The position numbers were made by a program, and so were the translations under genes. A stretch of 64,000 nt of DNA, from positions 186,001 to 250,000 of the forward strand of contig UCEZ01000021.1 of assembly GCA_900471525.1 (NCBI GenBank). The letters run 5' to 3'. Below are positions 1 through 8,559 of this stretch, one piece after another. The DNA is from Hyphomicrobiales bacterium (lineage in GTDB: Bacteria; Pseudomonadota; Alphaproteobacteria; Rhizobiales; Rhizobiaceae). Each line of letters opens with the position of its first letter. The first letter of the stretch is position 1. Under the pieces are notes generated by a model. That model was not told the origin of the DNA. It ran no database searches and saw only the letters and a list, made by a program, of their open reading frames with translations.

Positions 1-528
1 GACGCCGCCCCAGCCATAAGGAACCGCGGAACCCGGCAGGATCATGATCAGCATGACCATCAGCATCGGGCCAGCGACATAAGCCGGGATCGCCCAGAGA
101 AACAGGGCTGAGCCGAGGATGGCGTAGTCGGTCCGGGTGTTCTGGTTGAGCGCTGCGATCAGCCCGAGCGGAATGGCGACGACGGCGGTCAGGATGACGG
201 AACAGAGCGCGAGCTTGAAGGAAACGGGGGCCGCGGCCGAAACCATGGCCCAGACAGAGCGTCCGGAGCTCAGCGAATTGCCGAAATTGCCGTGCAACAA
301 GTTCCAGATATAGCTGCCGAACTGCACGAGGAAGGGTCGGTTGAGGCCCGCACTTTCGCGGATCGCCTCGATGCGCTCGGGATTGTAGGCGACGTCGCCG
401 GGTGCGCGCAGGAAGATCAGCTTGATCGGGTCGCCGGCGCCGTAATAGGCCAAGGCGTAAACGCCGAGCATGACGAGCAGGACGGATGGAATCCAAACGA
501 CGAACCGTGTCGTGATGTAGCGCAGCAT
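1..528 (-). CDS. ABC transporter permease, DppB/OppB type (3' end outside window)
   Basis: The frame is open from an ATG at 526-528 to the left edge, giving 176 residues without a stop. It starts MLRYITTRFVVWIPSVLLVM, a typical first membrane helix of the dipeptide/oligopeptide permease family, and further hydrophobic segments follow. The large periplasmic stretch with LNRPF...YIWNLLHGNFGNS is characteristic of DppB-type subunits. It lies directly downstream of the binding-protein gene on the same strand, so the two form one operon; a second permease and ATPases are expected beyond the edge. The family assignment is firm; the substrate is not known. Confidence 0.9.
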   Translation of the reverse strand, partial: MLRYITTRFVVWIPSVLLVMLGVYALAYYGAGDPIKLIFLRAPGDVAYNPERIEAIRESAGLNRPFLVQFGSYIWNLLHGNFGNSLSSGRSVWAMVSAAAPVSFKLALCSVILTAVVAIPLGLIAALNQNTRTDYAILGSALFLWAIPAYVAGPMLMVMLIMILPGSAVPYGWGGV

Positions 529-616
529 GGCAGTCTCCCACCGTTCGTTTCAGAAGATGATGCTTCGAGCCTTGCCCTGCGGCGAAGTTCCGCAATCATA
601 CTCCAGCATTCGCAAG

Positions 617-645
617 CCGTGCGGAAGCGTTTCCCCTCCGCACGG
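617..645 (-). promoter_or_regulatory. Hairpin between binding-protein and permease genes
   Basis: A perfect 9-bp inverted repeat, CCGTGCGGA (617-625) and TCCGCACGG (637-645), encloses an 11-nt loop and lies just after the stop codon of the binding-protein gene. No T-run follows it on the minus strand. In ABC operons such hairpins commonly protect the upstream mRNA from 3' decay or partly terminate, so that the binding protein is made in excess. That role is inferred. Confidence 0.6.
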
Positions 646-664
646 TGTTGGTTTTCACGCCAGC

Positions 665-2317
665 TTAGGCAACGGAGATGTCCCAGGGCGCCACGACCTG
701 CCAGTCGAGGTTCTTGTCCATGCCGGACACCTTGTCTGTTGCCCAGCGTGACATGGCCTGTGCGTACCAGGGGATGAAGCTCCAGTCCTCGCGGAACGCC
801 TTCTGGGCTTCGAGTGCCAGCGCGACGCGCTGTGGATCGTCCGCCGCCTTGGTCGCTGCTTCTGCGAGCAGGCTGTCGACCTTGTCGTTTTTGTACCCAC
901 CGAGCTTGTTCTGCGCATTCGACGAGGTCGAGGCGATGGAACCGGCGAGATAGGAGACTGCATCCGGGACGCGAGTGCCGACGTCGTCGCGGAAGATCTG
1001 CACCGCATTCTGGTCCGGCCCCGCATAGGCGTCCTGCTGCGGCTTCATGTCGACGGCGGTGATGCCGAGGTTCTGGCGCCACTGTTCGGCGATGAACTGC
1101 GCCGCAGCTTCAATCGCAGGACCGGAAACGCCGACGAAAAGGAGCTTCGGAAGCCGCTCCGGTCCGCCATAGCTGGATTCGGCCAGAAGCTTCTTTGCGC
1201 CTTCCGGATCATAGGGATAAGGCTCGAACCCGGAATTGTCGGCGCCCGGAACCGAGTTGATAACCTGATCTGTCTTCTTGTGCGGGCCATCCGGGAAGGA
1301 GGCCTTCATCAGGCCCTCCCGGTCGACAGCCATGATCAGGGCTTGGCGAACCTTCGGGTCGTCCATCGGAGCGCGGGAAGCGTTGAACCAGAAATGCTGG
1401 CTGGTTGGGATGAGCGGGCCTTCCGCGAAGCTGGCGCCGAGATCCTGCACGATCGTCGATGTCACGAGTTCCGTGTGGGCGTTGTACTCACCGGACTTCA
1501 GGAGCGATGTTGCGGTGACGTTGTCTTCGATCGAGTCGATCTCGATACGGGCGAGCTTCGGCTTGGGGCCGAAGAAATTCTCGTTCGGCTCGAATACCAG
1601 CTTGCCGGCATCGAGATCGATGCTGGTCAGCTTGAACGGGCCGGAATAGACGGCACTGCTGGTCGGCATGTACCAGTCGGCCACTTCCTCGCCGTCTTCG
1701 CCGCGCGACTGTGACGCCTTGGTGATCGGGGCAATGTGATTGCCGAGACGCATGAAGAAGATCGGATCGGGCTCCGACAATGTGACGACGACTGTGCCTT
1801 CGTCGGGCGTGGCAATGCCTGAAATTTCCTTCGCCTTGCCGGCGCTGACATCGGCATAACCGGCAACCTTGCTCAGCACCTGGTCGGCGCGCTGGTTCTT
1901 GGTGTTCGGCATGGCCGAGACGTTCCAGGACCCCTTCACGTCTTCGGCGGTAATCTTGCTGCCGTCCGAGAAAACGGCCTTCGGGTCGATCTTGAAGGTC
2001 CACGTCTTGTTGTCGGCGTCATGTTCCCAGCTTGTAAAGACGTAAGGGTGCAATTCGCCCTTGCTGTCGAAATACATCGGCGATGCCCACCAGGCGGAAT
2101 TCCAGCGATAGGGCACGCCGCCGCCGCGCAAAGGCGACCAATCCTGGTTGAAGGCGGGGTTCGCGACCTTAAGTACCTGGCCTTCCTGCGCGAAGACGAT
2201 CCGGGCGTTCAGGCCAAACAGGCCAAGGGCCACACTGGTGCCGAGGCCGAGTTTCAGGGCGTTGCGGCGCGTCATCTGCGGCTGCGAAAAGCCGGGTACG
2301 TTGTTCTGATTAGACAT
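665..2317 (-). CDS. Extracellular solute-binding protein, family 5 (peptide/opine type)
   Basis: This 550-residue protein belongs to the SBP_bac_5 family, which delivers peptides, opines or some sugars to DppBCDF-type importers in the periplasm. Residues about 17-45 hold a twin-arginine signal (MTRRNALKLGLG, hydrophobic stretch, then Ala-rich cleavage region), so it is probably exported folded by Tat. The ATG at 2317 was chosen because GGAGG lies five bases upstream; an in-frame TTG at 2329 would leave that site inside the gene. It is followed by a hairpin and the permease gene, and it diverges from the DapA-like gene. The shared upstream region suggests co-regulation with the catabolic genes. 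Confidence 0.9.
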   Translation of the reverse strand: MSNQNNVPGFSQPQMTRRNALKLGLGTSVALGLFGLNARIVFAQEGQVLKVANPAFNQDWSPLRGGGVPYRWNSAWWASPMYFDSKGELHPYVFTSWEHDADNKTWTFKIDPKAVFSDGSKITAEDVKGSWNVSAMPNTKNQRADQVLSKVAGYADVSAGKAKEISGIATPDEGTVVVTLSEPDPIFFMRLGNHIAPITKASQSRGEDGEEVADWYMPTSSAVYSGPFKLTSIDLDAGKLVFEPNENFFGPKPKLARIEIDSIEDNVTATSLLKSGEYNAHTELVTSTIVQDLGASFAEGPLIPTSQHFWFNASRAPMDDPKVRQALIMAVDREGLMKASFPDGPHKKTDQVINSVPGADNSGFEPYPYDPEGAKKLLAESSYGGPERLPKLLFVGVSGPAIEAAAQFIAEQWRQNLGITAVDMKPQQDAYAGPDQNAVQIFRDDVGTRVPDAVSYLAGSIASTSSNAQNKLGGYKNDKVDSLLAEAATKAADDPQRVALALEAQKAFREDWSFIPWYAQAMSRWATDKVSGMDKNLDWQVVAPWDISVA

Positions 2318-2612
2318 CTGATCCTCCAATAGATGCTGTCATCGCGCCCTCCGACTGCCGGTTCCTGACAGATTGCCGCGCCATGATGAGGATGGACACT
2401 GGATCGTTATTGTAAATATGTCAACATTAAATCTTCGAAATATTCGTAAGCGCAATTGATCGCAGAATAAAATTCATATTTTTCAATGAGATATTTTAAT
2501 GTCGAAATTTTCTCTGTCGAATTATCCTTGACAACTTGTCATGATTGGAGAAAAAGCGGGTGCCCATGGCGCTCTCGGTAAAGCCGCCTGAAAGGGCAGG
2601 AGGAGTTCGAGG
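2318..2612. promoter_or_regulatory. Divergent promoter region of importer and catabolic operon
   Basis: This 295-base gap between the divergent binding-protein and DapA-like genes is much more AT-rich than its surroundings, especially 2400-2540. It contains the 13-bp palindrome annotated at 2529-2541, which overlaps a TTGACA that could be a -35 element for the rightward operon. A strong AGGAGGAG site at 2598-2605 serves the DapA-like start. No gene was seen here. Confidence 0.6.
2529..2541. promoter_or_regulatory. Palindromic candidate operator (site 1)
   Basis: TGACAACTTGTCA is a perfect 13-bp palindrome centred on C2535. It overlaps a TTGACA hexamer at 2528-2533, the usual placing for a repressor site. 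A related imperfect palindrome with the same ACAACTT core lies before the alcohol dehydrogenase gene at 5066-5080. The size and symmetry suit a GntR-type regulator, but no regulator gene for this locus lies in the window. Confidence 0.5.
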
Positions 2613-3518
2613 ATGACAAATCACAGGATAACCGGCGTCTACAGCGCTGCCGCAACGCCGCTGAATGCTGACGATACACCCGATCTCGGTCTGTTTACGG
2701 CGCACTGCCGGCGCCTCCTCGATGAGGGGTGCCACGGCGTGGCACTGCTGGGTACCACGGGCGAGGCGAACTCCTTTTCATCGGCTGAGCGCCGCGAAAT
2801 TCTGGAGGCCGCGCTGAAAGCCGGCGTTGCGCCCAATCAATTGATGCCTGGCACGGGCGTTGCTGCTATCCCGGACACGATAGAACTGACGCGGCATGCG
2901 CTGTCGGCCGGCGTTACCCGCGTCGTCATGCTGCCGCCCTTCTATTACAAGGGGGTTTCGGACGAAGGTTTGTTCGCAGCCTATTCGCGGATCATCGAGA
3001 CGATCGCCGATGATCGCCTGCGCATCGTCCTCTATCACATCCCTCAGGTTTCCGGCATTCCGTTGTCGCTTCCGCTGATTGGCCGGTTGATCGAAGCCTT
3101 CCCGGATACGGTGGTCGGTATCAAGGATTCCGCCGGAGATTTCGCCAATATGCAGGCGCTTCTGGCCGCCTTCCCAGGCTTCTCGGTCCTCGCGGGGGCC
3201 GATCCGTTACTGCTGCCGCTCGTCAAGGCTGGCGGCGCGGGCTGTATTACTGCGACCTCGAACCTCGTCGCCAATTCGCTGCGGACCGTCTACGACCATG
3301 CCAACGACCCTGCTCGTGCAGATGAGGTAGAGGTGGCGCAGGCACGCATCAACGCCTACCGGTCTCTCTCCAATTCTTACGTGCAGATCCCGACGATCAA
3401 GGCGATGGTGGGGTTGAAGAATGGCAATTCTGCCTGGGCGCGGCCGCGGCCGCCGCTAATGGCGCTCAGTGCTGCGGACCAGGCGGATCTCGCGGCCAAG
3501 CTTGCGCAATTGCCATAG
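2613..3518 (+). CDS. DapA/NanA family class I aldolase or dehydratase
   Basis: This 301-residue protein is a TIM-barrel member of the dihydrodipicolinate synthase / N-acetylneuraminate lyase family. The family forms a Schiff base between a lysine and a 2-oxo acid. Visible motifs are GTTGE at 47-51, the catalytic Tyr141 in YHIP, and the Schiff-base Lys171 in GIKDSAG. The lone setting among catabolic genes (BNR protein, Fe-alcohol dehydrogenase, PdxA2) makes true lysine synthesis unlikely; a 2-keto-3-deoxy sugar acid aldolase or dehydratase role is more likely, by inference. It starts at an ATG eight bases after AGGAGGAG. Confidence 0.88.
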   Translation: MTNHRITGVYSAAATPLNADDTPDLGLFTAHCRRLLDEGCHGVALLGTTGEANSFSSAERREILEAALKAGVAPNQLMPGTGVAAIPDTIELTRHALSAGVTRVVMLPPFYYKGVSDEGLFAAYSRIIETIADDRLRIVLYHIPQVSGIPLSLPLIGRLIEAFPDTVVGIKDSAGDFANMQALLAAFPGFSVLAGADPLLLPLVKAGGAGCITATSNLVANSLRTVYDHANDPARADEVEVAQARINAYRSLSNSYVQIPTIKAMVGLKNGNSAWARPRPPLMALSAADQADLAAKLAQLP

Positions 3519-3529
3519 GAGGGGCGCTG

Positions 3530-4732
3530 ATGTCATCCGGTTCCGGCCTGAAACATGAAGAAATACCGCCACTTATGAATGGTGTGATCCAGCCGCATGG
3601 GCTTGAAGCGCATCGCTTCGACGCCTTTCTCCCGTCACCCTGTGTGCAGAACCACGCGGCAAATCTCGCCTTCCTGCCCGACGGCACGCTGACCTGCGTC
3701 TGGTTTGGCGGCACGATGGAAGGCATGGGCGATATATCGATCTATATGTCGCGGCTGGCGGTTGGATCTGCGCAGTGGTCGGAACCTGAAAAGATGTCGG
3801 ATGATCCGCAGAAATCCGAGCAGAATCCACTGCTGTTTACGGCTCCGGATGGCAAGGTCTGGCTGATCTTCACGTCGCAAACTTCGGGAAATCAGGATGG
3901 CGCCGTCATCAAGCGACGGATCTCTGAGGATGGCGGGCGGACATTCGGGCCGGTGGAGATCCTTTGTGACATTCCGGGCACGTTCGTGCGTCAGCCCATT
4001 GTCGTCAACAACGAGGGTGACTGGCTGCTGCCGGTGTTCCGCTGCGTCGGCGAACCCGGTCAGCGCTGGACCGGCGATGTCGATACGGCTGCGGTTCTGG
4101 TGTCGCGCAATGCCGGTGCCGGCTGGGATATGATCGCTGTACCCGATAGCGTCGGTGCCGTTCATATGAACATCATTCCGCAGGACAGCGGACGGATGGT
4201 CGCCTTCTTCCGCAACCGGTTTGCCGCGCAGATTCTGCGCAGCATCTCGCTTGATGGCGGGATAAACTGGAGCACACCCGAACCGACCGAGTTGCCCAAC
4301 AACAATTCGTCGATCCAGGCAACGGCGCTCGTCGACGGCCGTATTGGCGTGATCTACAATCATTCCAATGCTTTGACGTCCAGCGATCGGCGCCATTCGC
4401 TCTACGATGAGATCGAGGCGGAAGCCACGCCAGGCGCGCAGCCAAAGACGGAGCCTGCCGACTCCGGCGGTAGACCCAAGGCAATATGGGGCGTGCCACG
4501 GTCGCCGATGAGCCTGGTATTTTCGGAAGATGGCGGGAAAACCTTCGATGCTCCGCGCTATCTGGAAACCGGTGACGGCTATTGCCTGACCAATAACTCC
4601 AAGGACGCTCTCAATCGGGAATATTCCTATCCGTCGATCGTTGCGGGGCCTGATGGCGTGCTTCACCTTGCCTACACCTACTATCGTCGCGCCATCAAAT
4701 ATGTGCGGCTGGCGCCCGGTTACGCGAGATAA
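3530..4732 (+). CDS. BNR-repeat sialidase-like protein (BNR_2 family)
   Basis: This 400-residue protein carries at least three Asp-box motifs: SEDGGRTF near 133, SLDGGINW near 243 and SEDGGKTF near 329. These mark a six-bladed beta-propeller of the sialidase / exo-glycosidase type (BNR_2). There is no signal peptide, so it should act in the cytoplasm. It starts at 3530 with GGAGGGG five bases upstream, 11 bases after the aldolase stop, so the two are cotranscribed. Family members include sialidases and other glycosidases or lyases; the real substrate cannot be read from the sequence. A role in releasing or rearranging an acidic sugar taken up by the adjacent importer is inferred. Confidence 0.82.
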   Translation: MSSGSGLKHEEIPPLMNGVIQPHGLEAHRFDAFLPSPCVQNHAANLAFLPDGTLTCVWFGGTMEGMGDISIYMSRLAVGSAQWSEPEKMSDDPQKSEQNPLLFTAPDGKVWLIFTSQTSGNQDGAVIKRRISEDGGRTFGPVEILCDIPGTFVRQPIVVNNEGDWLLPVFRCVGEPGQRWTGDVDTAAVLVSRNAGAGWDMIAVPDSVGAVHMNIIPQDSGRMVAFFRNRFAAQILRSISLDGGINWSTPEPTELPNNNSSIQATALVDGRIGVIYNHSNALTSSDRRHSLYDEIEAEATPGAQPKTEPADSGGRPKAIWGVPRSPMSLVFSEDGGKTFDAPRYLETGDGYCLTNNSKDALNREYSYPSIVAGPDGVLHLAYTYYRRAIKYVRLAPGYAR

Positions 4733-5127
4733 AGGCTGTCCGTACGTCACCAGAGCGCAGTCTGCACCATCGGAAGATTGAGCCAGGTTTTTACAAATAC
4801 AGGAACGTGACCCTATCTTAAGCCGATATTCGAGCTTTTTGGGGCTAAAAACCCTTGAATGTTATACATCTTGCAGATGGTAGCATCGGCTTTCGTCGTT
4901 TGATTGGTCGTCACGCGTTCTGTCATTTTGAGATGCCACGAAATTTTGTATCAGTTAACACGTTGATATATATCAGTTTTTTGCGAACATCGATTTCTCT
5001 GGATGCTGGAGTGCAGAAAAAAGATGATGTGAAAGCTTTGGCTATTGCCAAGAAAGGTCGCTTTATGTAACAACTTTACAAGTATGCACCGCACCTTTGA
5101 TGGTGCAGAGGCTGAAACGGTGAGGAC
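4733..5127. other. 395-base gap between BNR and alcohol dehydrogenase genes
   Basis: This gap is AT-rich and unlike the flanking genes in composition. A 71-codon frame at 4855-5070 exists but has no ribosome-binding site and no recognisable family, so it is not called. The gap holds a partial inverted repeat (ATCA...TTGAT) near 4950-4967 and the palindromic site at 5066-5080. It probably contains a promoter for the dehydrogenase-pdxA2 pair, making them a second transcription unit of the same regulon. Confidence 0.5.
5066..5080. promoter_or_regulatory. Palindromic candidate operator (site 2)
   Basis: TGTAA (5066-5070) and TTACA (5076-5080) form an inverted repeat around CAACT. Aligned on the centre, the site matches site 1 (2529-2541) at 10 of 15 positions, including ACAACTT. 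It lies 48 bases before the alcohol dehydrogenase start. The likeness suggests one regulator for both units. Confidence 0.45.
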
Positions 5128-6267
5128 ATGTCCATGAACAGTTTGAGCGCACCTATCACGATCGTCCGGCCGGAGATCATCGAGTTCGGCGTCGGTGTGG
5201 CTGCAAAGCTTGGAAAATGGGCTGCGGCACAGGGGTTTGCGCGCACACTGGTCGTATCCGACGCCTTCAATGCGTCGCGTGTGGACATTCTGGAATTACC
5301 GGGCGATGTCGCCGTGTTCTCGCAAGTGAAGCCCGAGCCGGATACACACAATCTGGATCTCGTTCTGGCTGCCGCCCGTGCGGCGCAAGCAGACCTGATT
5401 GTCGGATTTGGCGGCGGTAGTGCCATGGATCTTGCCAAGCTGGCATCCGTTCTTTCGGGATCGACGCAGACATTGCGCGATGTCGTCGGAGCAGGAAAAG
5501 TTGCGGATCGCCGCCGGGTCGGGCTTGCGCAGGTTCCGACGACGTCGGGAACCGGTAGCGAGGCGGGTATTCGTGCGCTGGTGACGGATCCGGCAACGCA
5601 GGCCAAGCTTGCCGTCGAAAGCATCCATATGCTGGCTGATATCGCCGTGATCGATCCGGGACTGACCTTCTCAGTGCCGGCATCGACCACCGCTGCCACC
5701 GGCGTCGATGCCATGGCGCATTGCGTTGAGGCCTTCACCAACCGCAAGGCACACCCGATGATCGATCTCTATGCGATCGAGGGAGTGCGGCTTGTCGGGC
5801 GCTATCTGGCTCGCGCCGTAACGGATGGTTCGGATGCTGAAGCGCGGGCAGGCCTTTCACTTGCCTCGCTGTATGGCGGTTTCTGTCTCGGCCCGGTCAA
5901 CACCGCTGGTGGCCATGCGCTCGCCTATCCGCTCGGGACACGCTGGCATGTGGCGCATGGTGCCGCCAACGCTCTGATCTTTCCGCATGTTCTTGCCTTC
6001 AACACGCCCGCCGCGCCTGAGAAGACGGTGCGGGTGATCGACGCGCTCAACGTGAAGGCCGGGACGGACCAGGCGTCCGTCTTCGACGCCGCGTTCGGTT
6101 TCTGCGCTGCCCTTGGTATTGAAATGCGGCTTTCTGCGCTCGGCGTGCCCGAGGCCGATCTTGGCGTGATGGCAGACGACGCCTTCGCCATTCGCCGCCT
6201 TCTCGACAACAACCCGCGCGATCTCGGACGGAACGACATTCTTTCGATCTATCAAGCCGCATACTGA
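5128..6267 (+). CDS. Iron-containing alcohol dehydrogenase family protein
   Basis: This 379-residue group III (iron-dependent) dehydrogenase has the NAD-binding GGGSAMD motif near 95-101. Its metal ligands are visible as Asp in IDPG, His in GVDAMAHCVEAF, His in GGHALAYPLG and His in HVAHGAANA. Such enzymes interconvert alcohols and aldehydes or reduce maleylacetate and similar compounds. It is followed 66 bases later by the PdxA2-like gene, so the two probably share a transcript. The substrate is likely a hydroxy acid or polyol from the aldolase pathway; this is inferred from context. A second in-frame ATG follows two codons in; the first is better spaced from GTGAGG. Confidence 0.9.
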   Translation: MSMNSLSAPITIVRPEIIEFGVGVAAKLGKWAAAQGFARTLVVSDAFNASRVDILELPGDVAVFSQVKPEPDTHNLDLVLAAARAAQADLIVGFGGGSAMDLAKLASVLSGSTQTLRDVVGAGKVADRRRVGLAQVPTTSGTGSEAGIRALVTDPATQAKLAVESIHMLADIAVIDPGLTFSVPASTTAATGVDAMAHCVEAFTNRKAHPMIDLYAIEGVRLVGRYLARAVTDGSDAEARAGLSLASLYGGFCLGPVNTAGGHALAYPLGTRWHVAHGAANALIFPHVLAFNTPAAPEKTVRVIDALNVKAGTDQASVFDAAFGFCAALGIEMRLSALGVPEADLGVMADDAFAIRRLLDNNPRDLGRNDILSIYQAAY

Positions 6268-6333
6268 GGCCGAAGCCCTACGGCACGCCGGATTGCAGGA
6301 AGCGCTGGCGGCCACCAAGAAGGATAACAAGCC

Positions 6334-7314
6334 ATGAGCACATCGCGCGTAGCCGTCACGCTGGGGGATCCATCAGGCGTTGGCCCGGAAGTCATCGTCA
6401 AAGCGCTGGCCGCGCTGCCGGACTCCGATCGATCGAATTTCATCGTCGTCGGCAATGTCGAGGCTCTGGAACGGGCGAACAAGGTGACGGGAACGAGCCT
6501 GCGCTTTTCTGTATTGCCCTCCGCTGGGGCTATTGTCGTCGATGAAGTCGCCATCGGCGGCAGCCTGCCCGAAATCGGCAAGGTGAGCGCGGTGGCCGGC
6601 GACGCGTCCGTGCGCTACATCAAGCGCGCGGTCGAACTTGCCATGTCCGGCGCCGTCGATTGCATCGTCACGGCGCCGATCAATAAGGAGGCGATGAACC
6701 TTGCGGGCCATCACTTCGATGGCCATACCGGCCTGCTTGCCCATCTGACCGGATCGAAAAGCTCCTTCATGCTCCTGGCATCCGAGCGGCTGAACACAAT
6801 CCATGTGTCCACGCACGTGTCGCTACGCACCGCCATCGACCGCGCGACAGTCGAGCGGGTTCTGGCGACGATCGAGGCCGGTCACAAGCATTTTCTGCGT
6901 CTCGGCCGCAAGGCGCGCATCGCGGTGGCTGGCATCAATCCACACTGCGGCGAGGGCGGTCTGTTCGGTGATGAGGACACGACGTTTCTGGCGCCGGCCG
7001 TCGAATTGGCAAGGGCCAAGGGCATCGATGTCGTAGGTCCGATCTCAGCGGATACCGTCTATGCCCGCGCCTATGGCGGCGCTTTCGATCTGGTGGTGGC
7101 GCAATATCACGACCAGGGACATATTCCGATCAAGCTTGTCGCCTTCGAGACTGCAGTCAACGTCTCGCTTGGGCTGCCGATCGACCGTGTTTCGGTCGAT
7201 CATGGCACCGCATTCGATATTGCCGGCACGGGCAAAGCCAACCACGCCAACATGCTTTCAGCAATCGCCTATGCACGGATCGTGGCGGCGGCACCGAGAA
7301 ACGCGGCAGCCTGA
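6334..7314 (+). CDS. PdxA2-like 4-phospho-hydroxyacid dehydrogenase
   Basis: This 326-residue protein belongs to the PdxA family. Motifs are GDPSGVGPE at 11-19, the metal ligand region [26 protein letters not shown] and [11 protein letters not shown], with the family's His/Asp metal residues present. PdxA oxidises and decarboxylates 4-phosphohydroxy-L-threonine in vitamin B6 synthesis. The paralogous PdxA2 group oxidises phosphorylated threonate or erythronate in sugar-acid catabolism. The setting with an aldolase, an alcohol dehydrogenase and an importer, away from ksgA or surA, favours the catabolic PdxA2 role. No kinase of the DUF1537 type, the usual partner, is visible in the window. Confidence 0.85.
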   Translation: MSTSRVAVTLGDPSGVGPEVIVKALAALPDSDRSNFIVVGNVEALERANKVTGTSLRFSVLPSAGAIVVDEVAIGGSLPEIGKVSAVAGDASVRYIKRAVELAMSGAVDCIVTAPINKEAMNLAGHHFDGHTGLLAHLTGSKSSFMLLASERLNTIHVSTHVSLRTAIDRATVERVLATIEAGHKHFLRLGRKARIAVAGINPHCGEGGLFGDEDTTFLAPAVELARAKGIDVVGPISADTVYARAYGGAFDLVVAQYHDQGHIPIKLVAFETAVNVSLGLPIDRVSVDHGTAFDIAGTGKANHANMLSAIAYARIVAAAPRNAAA

Positions 7315-7323
7315 CGCGAGGGC

Positions 7324-7584
7324 CTAATTCTGGTCGAAAAAGTCGCTGCGAATTTCGCGCCGGATAAGTTTCAGCGAGCGATCCGGCTGAATGATATAGG
7401 TCTCGTAGGCGACGCCGGTAACCGTGCGGAACGAGTTATGCACGACGCTGCCGATCGGTGATTTCGTCAGCTTGGTACGCGGCTGGCCGCCATAGGTGAT
7501 GCTCCCCGGGATAGGCTCGACCTCCGGCGTGGTGCACGATGCAAGCATCAGCGCGACGACACTCAGGAACACGAGAGATTTCAT
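7324..7584 (-). CDS. Small outer-membrane-type lipoprotein, unknown function
   Basis: This 86-residue protein starts MKSLVFLSVVALMLASC, a clear lipoprotein signal with a lipobox (LMLASC) and the lipidated Cys at residue 17. The mature part is short and polar with a Tyr-rich segment (VAYETYIIQPD). The ATG at 7584 was preferred over upstream frame extension because the signal begins there and GGAG lies nine bases before it. It converges on the pdxA2-like gene with only nine bases between. Short rhizobial lipoproteins of this kind are common; no function is known. Confidence 0.75.
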   Translation of the reverse strand: MKSLVFLSVVALMLASCTTPEVEPIPGSITYGGQPRTKLTKSPIGSVVHNSFRTVTGVAYETYIIQPDRSLKLIRREIRSDFFDQN

Positions 7585-7695
7585 CGGGGCGCACTCCGCG
7601 GGACACGTTTGAAGAGCATGTAGTGTGATGGCGCAAGCATTCAAGATGCCGGGGGCGTCCGTTCGTGCTGCAATAGCCACTCGAACCACGATGGG

Positions 7696-8088
7696 CTACT
7701 TCGTTTCGCTGTCCTGCTGAAAGTGCTTGACGCTGAGCGCTGCGATGCAAAGTGCCAAGGCAGGTGTGGTGGCGGTAAAATAGGGACCGTCGTCTATTCT
7801 TGCCGTCCCGCCGCGCGAATCCCAGCTGACACCGCCGACGCAACCTGGGACCAGGCTTTGAGCCAGGAAGTAGGCATCATCCAGTTTGGCCGTAAAAGCA
7901 GGCAAGCTGCTTTCGTTGCCATTGTTGGGATAGAGCCAGACGACTTTCCGCTCCTTCTCCCCCCCATCTGCCTTGTCCACCGTCTTTACGTGCCGTTTAT
8001 AACCCATGACAATCCCGATTGAGATATCGAGTTCGTTGCTCGGTTCTTTGGCGTGCTGGAGCTGCAGGATCAGGTCGGAAATTGCCAT
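7696..8088 (-). CDS. Hypothetical protein, phage ABA-sandwich-like
   Basis: This 130-residue soluble protein has no signal or membrane segment. The C-terminal half (FTAKLDDAYFLAQSL ... ATTPALALCIAAL) resembles small proteins annotated as phage ABA sandwich domain, in which a short alpha-beta fold ends in an Ala/Leu-rich helix used for per-field data in phages and rhizobial genomes. That resemblance is from memory of the pattern and is only suggestive. Its neighbours give no hint of a function. Confidence 0.6.
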   Translation of the reverse strand: MAISDLILQLQHAKEPSNELDISIGIVMGYKRHVKTVDKADGGEKERKVVWLYPNNGNESSLPAFTAKLDDAYFLAQSLVPGCVGGVSWDSRGGTARIDDGPYFTATTPALALCIAALSVKHFQQDSETK

Positions 8089-8252
8089 TATGGGGACTCA
8101 GGGACTTGTTTCAATTCGGCTTAAGTAAACCTGTGCGGGCGCGCAATCAACACCGGTGCTTCAGATCATGACAGTCTGAGTGCAGCGTCGACCCTCGCAG
8201 ACGACCATTTGGCTCCGGCATGATGTGGCACCACAATCCGCAATGCCGTTCT

Positions 8253-8435
8253 TTAATGTTTTGGACTGTCCGAACTCGAGGCCGGAAACACAAAATGAAG
8301 CTGGCCGGATTTGATCGAGGCTCGCTCGATCAGCGCCTTGTGCTCTTCCCTCATGGCTTGGGAGCGTTCCCGAAAGGCTCTTGAGCGGGCTAGAACCGCC
8401 TGCGTCCGCGCGGTAATTTCATCAACATGGCTCAT
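8253..8435 (-). CDS. Small helical hypothetical protein
   Basis: This 60-residue frame starts MSHVDEITARTQAVLARSRA and is rich in Arg, Glu and Ala, predicting one long amphipathic helix or coiled coil over residues 5-45. The ATG at 8435 was chosen because TGAGGT lies six bases upstream; a longer form from 8519 lacks a ribosome-binding site. It lies downstream of rtcR on the same strand, 124 bases away, and may be carried on its transcript. No family was recognised. Confidence 0.5.
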   Translation of the reverse strand: MSHVDEITARTQAVLARSRAFRERSQAMREEHKALIERASIKSGQLHFVFPASSSDSPKH

Positions 8436-8559
8436 TTCTGACCTCAAAGGTTGGGCTGGGAGGTAATCGTGCCCATCACGGGCGATGTGCGTGAGACCCG
8501 TATCGTTTCTTATGTTCATGTTATGTTCTAATTTTGGAAGGCAGTCAAGAGTTCCCGCT

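Noticed and set aside
3635..4750. Minus-strand open frame of 371 codons opposite the BNR gene
   Set aside because: It is a shadow frame; the Asp-box motifs and ribosome-binding site support the plus strand.
4855..5070. A 71-codon plus-strand gene between the BNR and alcohol dehydrogenase genes
   Set aside because: It has no ribosome-binding site, atypical composition and overlap with the candidate operator at 5066-5080; no family was recognised.
2613..7314. A sialic acid catabolic cluster (NanA plus sialidase)
   Set aside because: The aldolase has GTTGE of the broad DapA group, and no nanE, nanK or nagA/nagB is present. An iron dehydrogenase and PdxA2 do not fit that pathway.
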